Of a stretch of DNA of 64,000 nt, positions 45,370 to 53,492 are shown piece by piece. Within the stretch, counting starts at the first letter, position 1; each line of letters opens with the position of its first letter. The DNA is taken from the NCBI RefSeq assembly GCF_026319325.1, contig NZ_JAPDMU010000004.1, positions 124,001 to 188,000 on the forward strand. The letters run 5' to 3'. Below the pieces are notes generated by a model. That model worked only from the letters and a program-made list of their open reading frames with translations. It did no database searches and was not told the origin of the DNA. The stretch comes from Methylophaga sp. OBS3. Its GTDB lineage: Bacteria; Pseudomonadota; Gammaproteobacteria; Nitrosococcales; Methylophagaceae. Position numbers and translations under genes: made by a program.

Positions 45370-46785
45370 ATGAGTGCACTAAAAAGACTGGCGATGGTGA
45401 TATTGATCGGCATGGCGAGTTTGCCTGCTTCAGCATCAGAGTTAAAACTGCTGGTGGACATGCTCTATGAAAATGGCATGGTCAGTGATGAGCAGTACCA
45501 AAAATTACTGTCTGAACTTAATCAAACTAAGCAACAGCAAACTGCTGAAGTCGAATCATTAAAAGCGGAATTGTCTGAAGTCAGACAACAAGCAGCCGAT
45601 AGTCAGGCAGAACTGGCGCAGCTTAAACAGCAAGCTGCAACAGACCAGCAAACATTAGCCGAAGTAAAACAACAAGCTGAGCGGGGCGTAGAGGTCACAA
45701 CACGAGGCGGTATTCAGGTAAAAAGTCGTGATGGTATGTTTGAAACCCGTCTTCGAGGTCGTTTGATGGTCGATATGGCCAACTATACGGGCAACCCTGA
45801 TATCGATGATGGTGCCAGAATTCGTCGCGCGCGACTTGCATGGACAGGCCGTATTTATCGTGATTGGGGCTTTCAGCTTGATTATGACTTTGCGGATGGT
45901 GGCAAGATCCGAGATTCTTATGTTTCTTATTTAGGCTGGGATAAAGCACGGTTTCGTGTCGGTTTGATGGAGATCCCATTAGGGCTGCAATACCGCTCTA
46001 GTTCAAGCGACTCTCAGTTAATAGAACGTAGTTTACTCGGTGCATTTGGTGGTGATCGTTATATCGGCTTTATGGGCGATACCAAGCGTCAACATTGGAG
46101 TTTTGCTGCCGGCGTATTTGGTGATGATGAGAATGAGCAATCTGATGCCAATGGTGAAGGTTGGGGCTATGGTGGCCGTTTAACGCTGGCACCTATCAAT
46201 GCTGATAGACGTTTACTACATTTTGGTTTGGCATCGTTTTATCGTGAATTAAACGATGATGCGACGCTACGTTTTCGTGAGCGTCCTGAAGCTAGGGTGA
46301 CCAGTTTTAATATCGTAGATACTGGCATTATTCCAAATGCTGAAACCTTTACACGAACCGGTGTTGAGTGGGCGGCAGTGCGTGGGCGCTGGTCTGCACA
46401 AGCCGAGTATATGCAGACAAATGTCACGAGAGTCGATCAACCTGACGTGACCTTTGCAGGTTGGCATGTACAAAGTGGCTTCTTCCTAACCGATGATTCG
46501 CTGAATTACGATAATGGTGACTTTGATAGTCCAGTGCCGACCAAACATTTTGATGATGGTGGATTGGGTGCATGGGAGTTAGCGGTCCGATATAGCAGTC
46601 TTGATTTGACCGATAGAGATATCTTTGGTGGTGAGATCCAAAGTATGACTTTTGGTGTGAATTGGTATCCGGTACCAATGCTAAGGTTTTCAGCAAATTA
46701 CATCAACGTACTGGATGTCAATGGTGGGCCTAATGATGGACAAACACCACGGATATTTTTGATGCGCAGCCAGTGGGCGTTTTAG
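45370..46785 (+). CDS. OprO/OprP-type porin with an N-terminal coiled coil
   Basis: 471 residues. Signal peptide to about A23 (ASLPASASE), then a short helix (LKLLVDMLYENGMVSDEQYQKLL) and a coiled coil at about 52-105 rich in Q, E and L, which would extend into the periplasm. Then a 16-strand-type barrel (GIQVKSRDGMFETRLRGRLMVDMA; IRRARLAWTGRIYRDWGFQLDYDF) ending in aromatic QWAF. OprO/P porins pass phosphate or polyphosphate. Next to molybdate/tungstate genes an oxyanion role is plausible, but the specificity is not readable. Its stop overlaps the stop of the convergent regulator gene. Confidence 0.87.
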   Translation: MSALKRLAMVILIGMASLPASASELKLLVDMLYENGMVSDEQYQKLLSELNQTKQQQTAEVESLKAELSEVRQQAADSQAELAQLKQQAATDQQTLAEVKQQAERGVEVTTRGGIQVKSRDGMFETRLRGRLMVDMANYTGNPDIDDGARIRRARLAWTGRIYRDWGFQLDYDFADGGKIRDSYVSYLGWDKARFRVGLMEIPLGLQYRSSSSDSQLIERSLLGAFGGDRYIGFMGDTKRQHWSFAAGVFGDDENEQSDANGEGWGYGGRLTLAPINADRRLLHFGLASFYRELNDDATLRFRERPEARVTSFNIVDTGIIPNAETFTRTGVEWAAVRGRWSAQAEYMQTNVTRVDQPDVTFAGWHVQSGFFLTDDSLNYDNGDFDSPVPTKHFDDGGLGAWELAVRYSSLDLTDRDIFGGEIQSMTFGVNWYPVPMLRFSANYINVLDVNGGPNDGQTPRIFLMRSQWAF

Positions 46786-47861
46786 CGACCTTCAAAAGTA
46801 TCTGCAAATGATACGAATTGACCTGATTGGCTTACATCATAGCCCGGTACATCGGCCTGTGATGTATGCCAATCATCTGATTTGAGAAATGCTAAAATTG
46901 ACTGGATCCGAGGATCCTCAAGGTAACTTTTCGGAATTGCCAAACAATAATGCTCTTCACAAAGTGGCAGAAAATCGAGATTAAATTTAGCCGCTACTGC
47001 CGCAATCCCAAAACCACAATCCGCTACACCACTAGCAACCATTGCCGCCACCGCCATATGGGTAAACTCTTCTTGGTTATAGCCTTGAATATCAGAGCCG
47101 TTTAATTGCTCTGAAAGCAGCATCTGATCAAGCAGTAGCCGAGTTCCAGAGCCACGTTGACGGTTTATAAAACGCACGTCGGGGCGTGTTAAATCAGTCA
47201 TTTTTTGAATGTAGAGCGGATTACCATTGGCAATCATGATCCCTTGTTGCCGTTTTACGAGATAACAAAGTTGTGTCGTTTCTGGATCTATCAATGACAG
47301 ATAATCCGGCGCTAATTGTTTACCGAGAGGGCCGGTTGGAATGTGAAATCCAGCGATATCACATTGTTGTTGCTGGAGTGCCAATAAGCTTTCCAAACTG
47401 CCATGAAAGTGTAGATCAACGGCTATTTGTTGCTGATTTAACTCATCTCTCAAAGCACTCACGGCTAAACCATGACTAGCGAAAACTTTGAGTCTCGCTG
47501 GCGTTTGTGCGGTTCGAAGTTGCTGAATTTGTTGTCTTAACTGTGTTGCCTGATTACTTAATTGTGGCAGTAGTCTTGCCTGCAAGTGTTGATGAGCTTG
47601 CAAGAGATGCTGACCAGCAGGTGCAAGGCGTGTTCCTCTGCCGCGATGTTTTTCGATCAAAGGTAATTGGAATCGCTCTCGCCATTTTTCCATTAAACCC
47701 CAAGCATGTCGGTAGGAGACATCGTTATCGCGGGCAGCACTTTGCAGAGAGCCATGTTTATCAATGGCTGATAGCAGATTTAATAAGAGGGGATCGACTG
47801 GCCAGTTTTCGTTGTTACTTTGAATTTGCCAGTTAAAATCAATATGAAATTCCATTGGCAT
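46782..47861 (-). CDS. ModE-type HTH regulator fused to a periplasmic-binding-protein-like domain
   Basis: 359 residues. The N-terminal winged helix (about 20-85; LLNLLSAIDKHGSLQSAARDNDVSYRHAWGLMEKWRERF, then RGTRLAPAG) is that of ModE/LysR-type molybdate regulators. From about 120 to 345 a PBP-like domain follows (LKVFASHGLAVSALRDEL; HFHGSLESLLALQQQQCDIAGFHIP; FINRQRGSGTRLLLDQ), the kind used by HTH regulators for molybdate/tungstate-related signals instead of the TOBE-type domain of E. coli ModE. Cytoplasmic. A ModE-like site lies 50 bases upstream of its start. A second ATG two codons on is possible. Confidence 0.85.
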   Translation of the reverse strand: MPMEFHIDFNWQIQSNNENWPVDPLLLNLLSAIDKHGSLQSAARDNDVSYRHAWGLMEKWRERFQLPLIEKHRGRGTRLAPAGQHLLQAHQHLQARLLPQLSNQATQLRQQIQQLRTAQTPARLKVFASHGLAVSALRDELNQQQIAVDLHFHGSLESLLALQQQQCDIAGFHIPTGPLGKQLAPDYLSLIDPETTQLCYLVKRQQGIMIANGNPLYIQKMTDLTRPDVRFINRQRGSGTRLLLDQMLLSEQLNGSDIQGYNQEEFTHMAVAAMVASGVADCGFGIAAVAAKFNLDFLPLCEEHYCLAIPKSYLEDPRIQSILAFLKSDDWHTSQADVPGYDVSQSGQFVSFADTFEGR

Positions 47862-47880
47862 ATTAAATCATATATTTAAT
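47862..47880 (-). promoter_or_regulatory. Inverted repeat abutting the regulator start codon
   Basis: ATTAAAT-CATAT-ATTTAAT, perfect 7-base arms, immediately upstream of the regulator ATG. A repressor here would block translation start or transcription; its relation to the ModE-like site at 47911 is unknown, and AT-rich DNA makes such repeats common. Confidence 0.35.
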
Positions 47881-47910
47881 GGTAAGTGGTTATTTTATAT
47901 GGGTATTTAT

Positions 47911-47938
47911 ATCTTTATATATGTTTGTTTATACATAT
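47911..47938 (-). promoter_or_regulatory. ModE-like operator in front of the ModE-type regulator
   Basis: Arms ATCTTTATATA and TTTATACATAT are separated by 6 bases. Against the E. coli ModE site as I recall it (arms ATCGTTATATA and TATATAACGAT, 6-base spacer) the match is 10/11 and 7/11. It lies in the leader of the regulator gene, so autoregulation is likely. Confidence 0.6.
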
Positions 47939-47996
47939 TTATGCGCATAAAACTACATAAATAACTGTTGCTGATGACAATATGATGAAAAAAGAA

Positions 47997-48809
47997 TTAG
48001 GGGTGGTAAAAACCGAATTTTTTTAAACGATGTTGTGCGGATTCGCTATTAAGGTAAGTAGCGAAAGTCTCGGTTATTGTTGGTGCGTCAAAACGCACAA
48101 TAAACCCATAACTTGCGCCAACAGCTAGTGAGGGAGGGGGAAGTACTACTTTTAAATCGGGAAATGTTCGCTGAGCCAAAATACCGTTGGTGCAATAGGT
48201 GAGAAAAATATCAACTTTGTCTTGGTTTAATAACCAGCCGTAGGCATTTTCACCAGCGGGTATTTCAGGACTGTTCGGTGCGCCAGTAAGCATGTTGGCT
48301 TTTTGACTCAATACCTGAAAACTTCCTGGTAACAAATGATCTGCACGTTGAAATAATTTCCAAGCGTAGTCACCACTGGGATCATATTCTGGTGTTGAGG
48401 TGCCAATGCGGGTGTCGTCATCTAACAGTGCCGTTAAAAAATTACGCTTGCTGATAACGGTGTCTGCTTGGGCAATGGCACATAATTGATTTTGAGTAAA
48501 TGAGGTGACATGTTGCCCCCATCTCATGGTTGCTAGTTTTTGAGGATGAGTTAGGTTGGCTGAGATAAAAATATCAGCATCATCACCAGATTCAATCGCT
48601 TCGCGTAACAAACCACTAGGACCAAAGCGGGTGTGAATTGTCACATCATGTTGCTGTTGAAACTCAGCAATTAATTCATTTAAAACAGTTTTTAAACTAC
48701 CCGCAGCGAACACAGTAAATTCATTCGCGCTGACGGTATTGGCTGAAATCATGATGAGTAGGCCTAAGCTGTAGACGATCTTTCTTAACTTGATAAACGG
48801 TCTCATCAT
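47997..48809 (-). CDS. ModA-like molybdate-type substrate-binding protein
   Basis: 270 residues. Signal peptide to about A28, then FTVFAAGSLKTVLNELIAEF, FGPSGLLREAIESGDDADIFISAN, LCAIAQADT and GTSTPEYDPSGDYAWKLFQRA, the pattern of ModA-type (family 1 oxyanion) periplasmic binding proteins. No modB or modC permease/ATPase follows. It is the last gene of the four-gene receptor operon, 10 bases after the di-heme protein. Molybdate, tungstate or a related oxyanion is likely. Confidence 0.83.
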   Translation of the reverse strand: MMRPFIKLRKIVYSLGLLIMISANTVSANEFTVFAAGSLKTVLNELIAEFQQQHDVTIHTRFGPSGLLREAIESGDDADIFISANLTHPQKLATMRWGQHVTSFTQNQLCAIAQADTVISKRNFLTALLDDDTRIGTSTPEYDPSGDYAWKLFQRADHLLPGSFQVLSQKANMLTGAPNSPEIPAGENAYGWLLNQDKVDIFLTYCTNGILAQRTFPDLKVVLPPPSLAVGASYGFIVRFDAPTITETFATYLNSESAQHRLKKFGFYHP

Positions 48810-48819
48810 TTAGTTTACG

Positions 48820-50169
48820 CTATAGTGATTTTAGAAACGTGATTAATGCATCACGATGTTGCTTAGGCATATTAATCACCGCATCTCGACTTTTTTGGGC
48901 TTCACCGCCATGCCATAAAATCGCTTCGAGCAAATTTCTGGCACGTCCATCATGCAAATATCCGACTTCATCCCCAACGGTATCAGCAAGGCCAATCCCC
49001 CATAATGGTGCTGTTCGCCACTCTGTGCCGGTTGCACCATTATCTGGACGATGATCTGCAAGTTGTTCACCCATATCGTGCAATAAAAAATCGCTGTAGG
49101 GTGAAAGTAAACGATTAGCAAAAGCTGCCGGTTTTGCATGAGCGGATGTTTTAATTTGTGGGCGATGACAAGCCGCACAGCCAGCTTCAGAAAAGATCGT
49201 TTTGCCTTTAATGACAGTAGGGTGCGCTGGATCTCGCTGACTTGGAATGGCTAAAAACTGTAGATAAAAATTAACCGCATCAAGTTGCTTTTCAGCTAAT
49301 TCTGGCGCGCCGCCTGACTCAGCTTGCTGGCAATCTGTTTGTTGCGAACTGCAATTTTCGACTGGAAATATCGCTGAGGTTAAACCTAAGTCTTCTTGAA
49401 ACGCACTGGCTGTTTGTTCGGCTAATGACGCAATATTTGCTTTGTAACCAAAGCGTCCAATTTGCGGTTGATGTGTTGCCTCATTAGTTAACCAATTAGC
49501 TCGGCCAGAAATACCATCATTGTTGGCATCATCAGGATCATGCCATTCAAGAATGGCTTGTTCATCAATCGCCTCAATGAGTCCCATACCAACAAGGGCA
49601 GGTCCAATCCGTGCTGAGGTTAATATGTCACCAAACTCGCCATAGCCTGGCTCGACAAGTTTAATCATTGGCTTACGTAAGCTGACGATTTCACCATCAC
49701 TTAAGGTGATATTGGCGTTTTCATAATGTACTTCAGCGCGTCCCTCTGCTGGTACATTTGGAACAGCAAACTCTTGTAATTGACCGCCATAAACAGGATG
49801 CGGCTTAGCATAAAACAGATTATCTGAAGGCGCGCTTAACCTCACTAACATCGCGCGCATTTTCTCATCAGGACCATTAGGTGCGCTGCCACGACCATTG
49901 CCGGGATGGCAGGCTAAACAAGAAATACTGTTGTAGAGAGGGCCAAGGCCATCAATATCATCATCTTGTGATGGCGCAATAACCCACATTTGATTAAACA
50001 GGCTGCGACCAGCGGCAAACTCAATTAATTGGCTTTGCTCTGTCAGTAATGGCATTGGTTGAGCTAATGCTCGACGGTGCGTTGCAGATGTCTCAAGTGC
50101 TATTTCTGCATGACTAAAGCTTACTAATGTGAAGCTCAACATTAGCAAGCTAAATGTTTTCCAAATCAT
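48820..50169 (-). CDS. Di-heme oxidoreductase family protein (DHOR)
   Basis: 449 residues. Signal peptide to about A21, two c-type haem motifs CLACH (about 83-87) and CAACH (about 337-341) and the DHOR pattern: GLGPLYNSISCLACHPGNGRG, HDPDDANNDGISGRANW, GRFGYKANIASL and RTAPLWGIGL..YLHDGRARNLLEAILWHGGEA. It is periplasmic. Family members are di-haem cytochromes, in part linked to thiol oxidation or metal uptake loci; the reaction is unknown. Its start overlaps the upstream binding-protein gene by 4 bases. Confidence 0.88.
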   Translation of the reverse strand: MIWKTFSLLMLSFTLVSFSHAEIALETSATHRRALAQPMPLLTEQSQLIEFAAGRSLFNQMWVIAPSQDDDIDGLGPLYNSISCLACHPGNGRGSAPNGPDEKMRAMLVRLSAPSDNLFYAKPHPVYGGQLQEFAVPNVPAEGRAEVHYENANITLSDGEIVSLRKPMIKLVEPGYGEFGDILTSARIGPALVGMGLIEAIDEQAILEWHDPDDANNDGISGRANWLTNEATHQPQIGRFGYKANIASLAEQTASAFQEDLGLTSAIFPVENCSSQQTDCQQAESGGAPELAEKQLDAVNFYLQFLAIPSQRDPAHPTVIKGKTIFSEAGCAACHRPQIKTSAHAKPAAFANRLLSPYSDFLLHDMGEQLADHRPDNGATGTEWRTAPLWGIGLADTVGDEVGYLHDGRARNLLEAILWHGGEAQKSRDAVINMPKQHRDALITFLKSL

Positions 50170-51446
50170 TGTTTTTGAGAAAGCTTCGCTAATTTAGCCA
50201 ACGCTTGGTCATATTGCTGCTCAAAGATCTGGCTGATCTCTGCTTGATACGCTTCGCAGTTTTGGCGTTTTACATCGTCATCATGACGCTGAGCACAAGC
50301 TAAAACGATTTCATCATCAAGCTTAGGTTCTGAAACCGGCCAGTTGAGTAGCATTTTCTTAATTTCTGCCAATTCCTCGGAGGAGGCTATTGCTTGTAAT
50401 GCATACCATTGCTGCCAAGCATTTTTGAGCTTGTCATGGTGCGCGGTAATCGAAGCATCAAACACCACCGCATTAAATTCACGTCTGCTAAAGCCAAGCG
50501 GATAATCATAATTTGCATGATGGTCACTGCTAAATGGATTTTGCATTGTGGAGGTTGCTTGATAAACACTTGGTCTTATCGGCAACTTACGGACATCTGG
50601 GTGAAGTAATGCTTTTTGGCCTGATTCAGATACGAGAAATGCAGCAAAAGTATTGGCGGCTTCAGTTTGTTTTGTTCTCGACAAAATAGCGACATGGGCA
50701 GGATTAAATGCTGTTTTTTCAGGATAGATAAAGCGACCCTCAACCCCATTAGCGATACTCGTTGCTGCAAAGAAATCCATTGTAAAAGCGATTTTGGCGA
50801 CGCCTGTCGATACTGCTTCAGTAGTAAACATCGTGCCACGACCCATCAACTGACTATTGGCGGCAATTTGTTGCCATTGCTGCCAACCAATTTGCCAACC
50901 CTCAGTTTGCAACAGTTGATCGATCAGCATATGGGCAAAATTAACCTCAGAGGGAATAGGTAAAGCAACATGACTTTGCCATTGAGGGTGTTGTAAATCT
51001 TGCCAAGTAGTCGGAACAGCTAGTGAATTTTTACTCAGCGTTTCAGGCTCGAAAAATAGGCCATATCCAGCGATCTCAGTGGCCATAAAATAACCATCTG
51101 CATCGGATATTGAAGCGTTACCAATCTCGTTTGGAAGGCCTGTTTCATCAATATTTAACGGCGTTAATTGATTATCATCTTTGAGGGTGTAAAACACTCT
51201 CGGTGAAGGCAGCCAAATCACATCCACGGCCTCATCTGGCTGATTGGTTAAGGTCATTAACGCATCATGAGGTCGACGCCAAAGGATGTTTAATGAAATA
51301 TCAGGATGCGACTTTTCAAAGGCTTGTTGGATGACGGCCACCACGGGCTGCGGATAGCTCGTTATCACGTTAAGTGTGGAGGCCTGAGCCACCACTGATA
51401 TCAATAATAGGCAGATAAAACCGCCAAGTAGTTTTAGTTGTGTCAT
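50166..51446 (-). CDS. ABC-type periplasmic substrate-binding protein with C-terminal extension
   Basis: 426 residues. Signal peptide to about A22, then LNVITSYPQPVVAVIQQAFEKSHPDISLNILW, VDVIWLPSPRVFYTLKDD, PTTWQDLQHPQWQSHVALPIPSE and AFLVSESGQKALLHPDVRKLPIRPSVY, typical of family 1/8 iron- or thiamine-type binding proteins. A helical C-terminal extension of about 90 residues (from about 335) carries two cysteines. No cognate permease is present. It is second in the receptor operon, overlapping both neighbours. Confidence 0.82.
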   Translation of the reverse strand: MTQLKLLGGFICLLLISVVAQASTLNVITSYPQPVVAVIQQAFEKSHPDISLNILWRRPHDALMTLTNQPDEAVDVIWLPSPRVFYTLKDDNQLTPLNIDETGLPNEIGNASISDADGYFMATEIAGYGLFFEPETLSKNSLAVPTTWQDLQHPQWQSHVALPIPSEVNFAHMLIDQLLQTEGWQIGWQQWQQIAANSQLMGRGTMFTTEAVSTGVAKIAFTMDFFAATSIANGVEGRFIYPEKTAFNPAHVAILSRTKQTEAANTFAAFLVSESGQKALLHPDVRKLPIRPSVYQATSTMQNPFSSDHHANYDYPLGFSRREFNAVVFDASITAHHDKLKNAWQQWYALQAIASSEELAEIKKMLLNWPVSEPKLDDEIVLACAQRHDDDVKRQNCEAYQAEISQIFEQQYDQALAKLAKLSQKQ

Positions 51447-53407
51447 TAGAATTGGTAGCTCAGGTTAGCGTAGTAAGTACGACCTGCTTCTGGAAAGCCT
51501 TCTTGATATTCGTAATTTTTATCAAATAGGTTTTCAACACCAAGTCTTGCTGTCACGCCTTTATCAAATTGGTATTTGGCACGAACACCGGCGATGGTAA
51601 ATGCATCTGCGATTCTGTCACCTTCGGTTGTGGTGTAACGTTTACTCTCATATTGCGCTGTGGCTGAAATGCTCAATGGCTGTGAAATATGCCACGTAGC
51701 GTAGGTAAAGAGTTTATGACTTGGCACGTCGGTAAGTTTGAGATCCGAGCTTTTATTTACACGGTCTAAATAGGTGTAATTACCGCCAAACTCCCATTTA
51801 CCTAGCCAAAAGTCACTGCCAAGCTCAATACCTCTAGCGCTAACTTCACCCACGTTTTGAAATTGGAATATGTTAGGCGTGATGCTGACTTCTTGAATCA
51901 GATCTTTTATATCGCTGTAAAAAAAGGCAACGTCAAAGCGTGCTGTAGTGCCAACACGGTGAACCCAACCGGCCTCGATGGTTTTTGACTGCTCTGCATC
52001 TAAACCTGGGTTCGGCAGTGCGCTTCCAAATCGATATGAATAGCGATCTTTTATGGTCGGGAAGCGTGTTTTCTTCGATAAAGTTAAGCGGGCTTCATTA
52101 CTGTCATCAAGTTCTACAAAGTAACCAATCTGAGGATTCCATGAATCCGCATCATTGGTATCAAATGGTTGCCCAGTGTCAATATCATCGGCTTGTTCAC
52201 TGCGACGTTTATCGTAGCTAATACCAGCAACAAGATATTGTTTATCGGTCAGACGAATAGTGTCTTCGATGGCTAACGAGGTTGTGATGTCCTGAAAGGT
52301 TCTGACGGGTTCATCAAGATCATTTTCTTTATGTTCATCAAACTTATAGTGCGCAGCTAGTTTGACATCATGTCGTCCTAAAGTTTTGCCATATTCAACA
52401 CTGGCGCCATAGGTTTCATCATCATAAAAACTATCAAAGGCATAACCGCGCGTTTGACTTGAGTATGTATCGTCATCAAAGCTAGACAACAAGTTATCAA
52501 AGCTGTCGTAGTAAAAGCGGGTTTTGATATAGCTATCATCGCTTAGTGCAGTATTTGTTAATAAATAAACGCTTTCTTTATCCCAATATGGCCATTGCCA
52601 ATAGCGTGTTCGGACGTCTGGATTATCGCCAGCATAGGGTGGCGTATTTTTCTCACCATCTTGTTTGACATAACCAATTGCATATTCATCAGTCGCGTTG
52701 GGTGTCAGTCCAAGTTTGATATTGATTTTGGTGTCTTTGCGATCTGCATTATTTCGTAAACCATTGTTTTGTGATGCAACCGGATCAAAGTCATCAGAAA
52801 GCGAAAAACTATCTTGTTGGCGGTAACTTGCACCAAACTGCGCATACCAAAGGCCTTGGTTGCTGCCGAGGTTGAGCCAAGTTCTTTTGCCTTCACTGCC
52901 ACTGCGATCACCGACGTTATAACCTGCACCGATTTCACCTTCGAGTTTTTCCGTGGGTTTTCGGCTAACTAGGTTAATGGCACCGCCCATCACGTTTGGG
53001 CCATATAAAACAGAACTAAAGCTTTTTGAAACATCAATGCCAGCTAAGTCGAACGTGGTGAAGCGTCCCAAATCAACATAACCATCATAGGGCACATAGA
53101 TGGGAATGCCATCCACAAAGACCGGTACTTGTCTTAGGTCAAAGCCCCGTAACTGCACGATTTGTTCACTTCGCGCACCGATATTTGTGACAGTGATACC
53201 GGGTATGCGATCTAGTGCTTCGGTTACGTTTTCTCTATTTTCATCACGTAATGTTTCAGCATCTACAGTGGATGAGCCTAAGGCTGGCAAAGGTTTTTCG
53301 GCATTAACCTCAATACGACCTAATTCAAAAGTCGTATCAGCATATGAAAAAGAACTGCTAGCAAGTGCCAACATGAAAGTGGTGTAGCTTAATTTTTTAG
53401 TCATCAT
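51446..53407 (-). CDS. TonB-dependent receptor in the ModE-linked operon
   Basis: 653 residues from ATGATG at 53407; an upstream extension to 53485 would read through the operator and is rejected. Signal peptide MMTKKLSYTTFMLALASSSFSYA, TonB-box-like FELGRIEVNAEKP, plug domain (IPGITVTNIGARSEQIVQLRGFDLRQVPVFVDGIPIY; SSVLYGPNVMGGAINLVSRKP) and a 22-strand-type barrel ending YYANLSYQF. First gene of the receptor-SBP-DHOR-ModA operon. The substrate is unknown; an oxyanion or metal chelate is inferred from neighbours. No cobalamin riboswitch fits in the short leader. Confidence 0.88.
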   Translation of the reverse strand: MMTKKLSYTTFMLALASSSFSYADTTFELGRIEVNAEKPLPALGSSTVDAETLRDENRENVTEALDRIPGITVTNIGARSEQIVQLRGFDLRQVPVFVDGIPIYVPYDGYVDLGRFTTFDLAGIDVSKSFSSVLYGPNVMGGAINLVSRKPTEKLEGEIGAGYNVGDRSGSEGKRTWLNLGSNQGLWYAQFGASYRQQDSFSLSDDFDPVASQNNGLRNNADRKDTKINIKLGLTPNATDEYAIGYVKQDGEKNTPPYAGDNPDVRTRYWQWPYWDKESVYLLTNTALSDDSYIKTRFYYDSFDNLLSSFDDDTYSSQTRGYAFDSFYDDETYGASVEYGKTLGRHDVKLAAHYKFDEHKENDLDEPVRTFQDITTSLAIEDTIRLTDKQYLVAGISYDKRRSEQADDIDTGQPFDTNDADSWNPQIGYFVELDDSNEARLTLSKKTRFPTIKDRYSYRFGSALPNPGLDAEQSKTIEAGWVHRVGTTARFDVAFFYSDIKDLIQEVSITPNIFQFQNVGEVSARGIELGSDFWLGKWEFGGNYTYLDRVNKSSDLKLTDVPSHKLFTYATWHISQPLSISATAQYESKRYTTTEGDRIADAFTIAGVRAKYQFDKGVTARLGVENLFDKNYEYQEGFPEAGRTYYANLSYQF

Positions 53408-53426
53408 TTTATTTTTGCGAGTAGGT

Positions 53427-53454
53427 TTCGATGTATATATTGGTATATTTCGAT
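53427..53454 (-). promoter_or_regulatory. ModE-like operator in front of the TonB-receptor operon
   Basis: Arms TTCGATGTATA and TATATTTCGAT around a 6-base spacer. Against the ModE site recalled from E. coli (ATCGTTATATA, 6 bases, TATATAACGAT) the hand count is 8/11 and 9/11. It ends 19 bases before the receptor ATG, a position that fits repression. Confidence 0.65.
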
Positions 53455-53492
53455 AGGCAGACTTGTTCCTTGATGGAACAAGCAAATTAAAA

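Noticed and set aside
53408-53492. Cobalamin riboswitch in front of the second TonB receptor
   Set aside because: The leader is only about 85 bases and holds a ModE-like repeat; no room or motifs for a cobalamin riboswitch.
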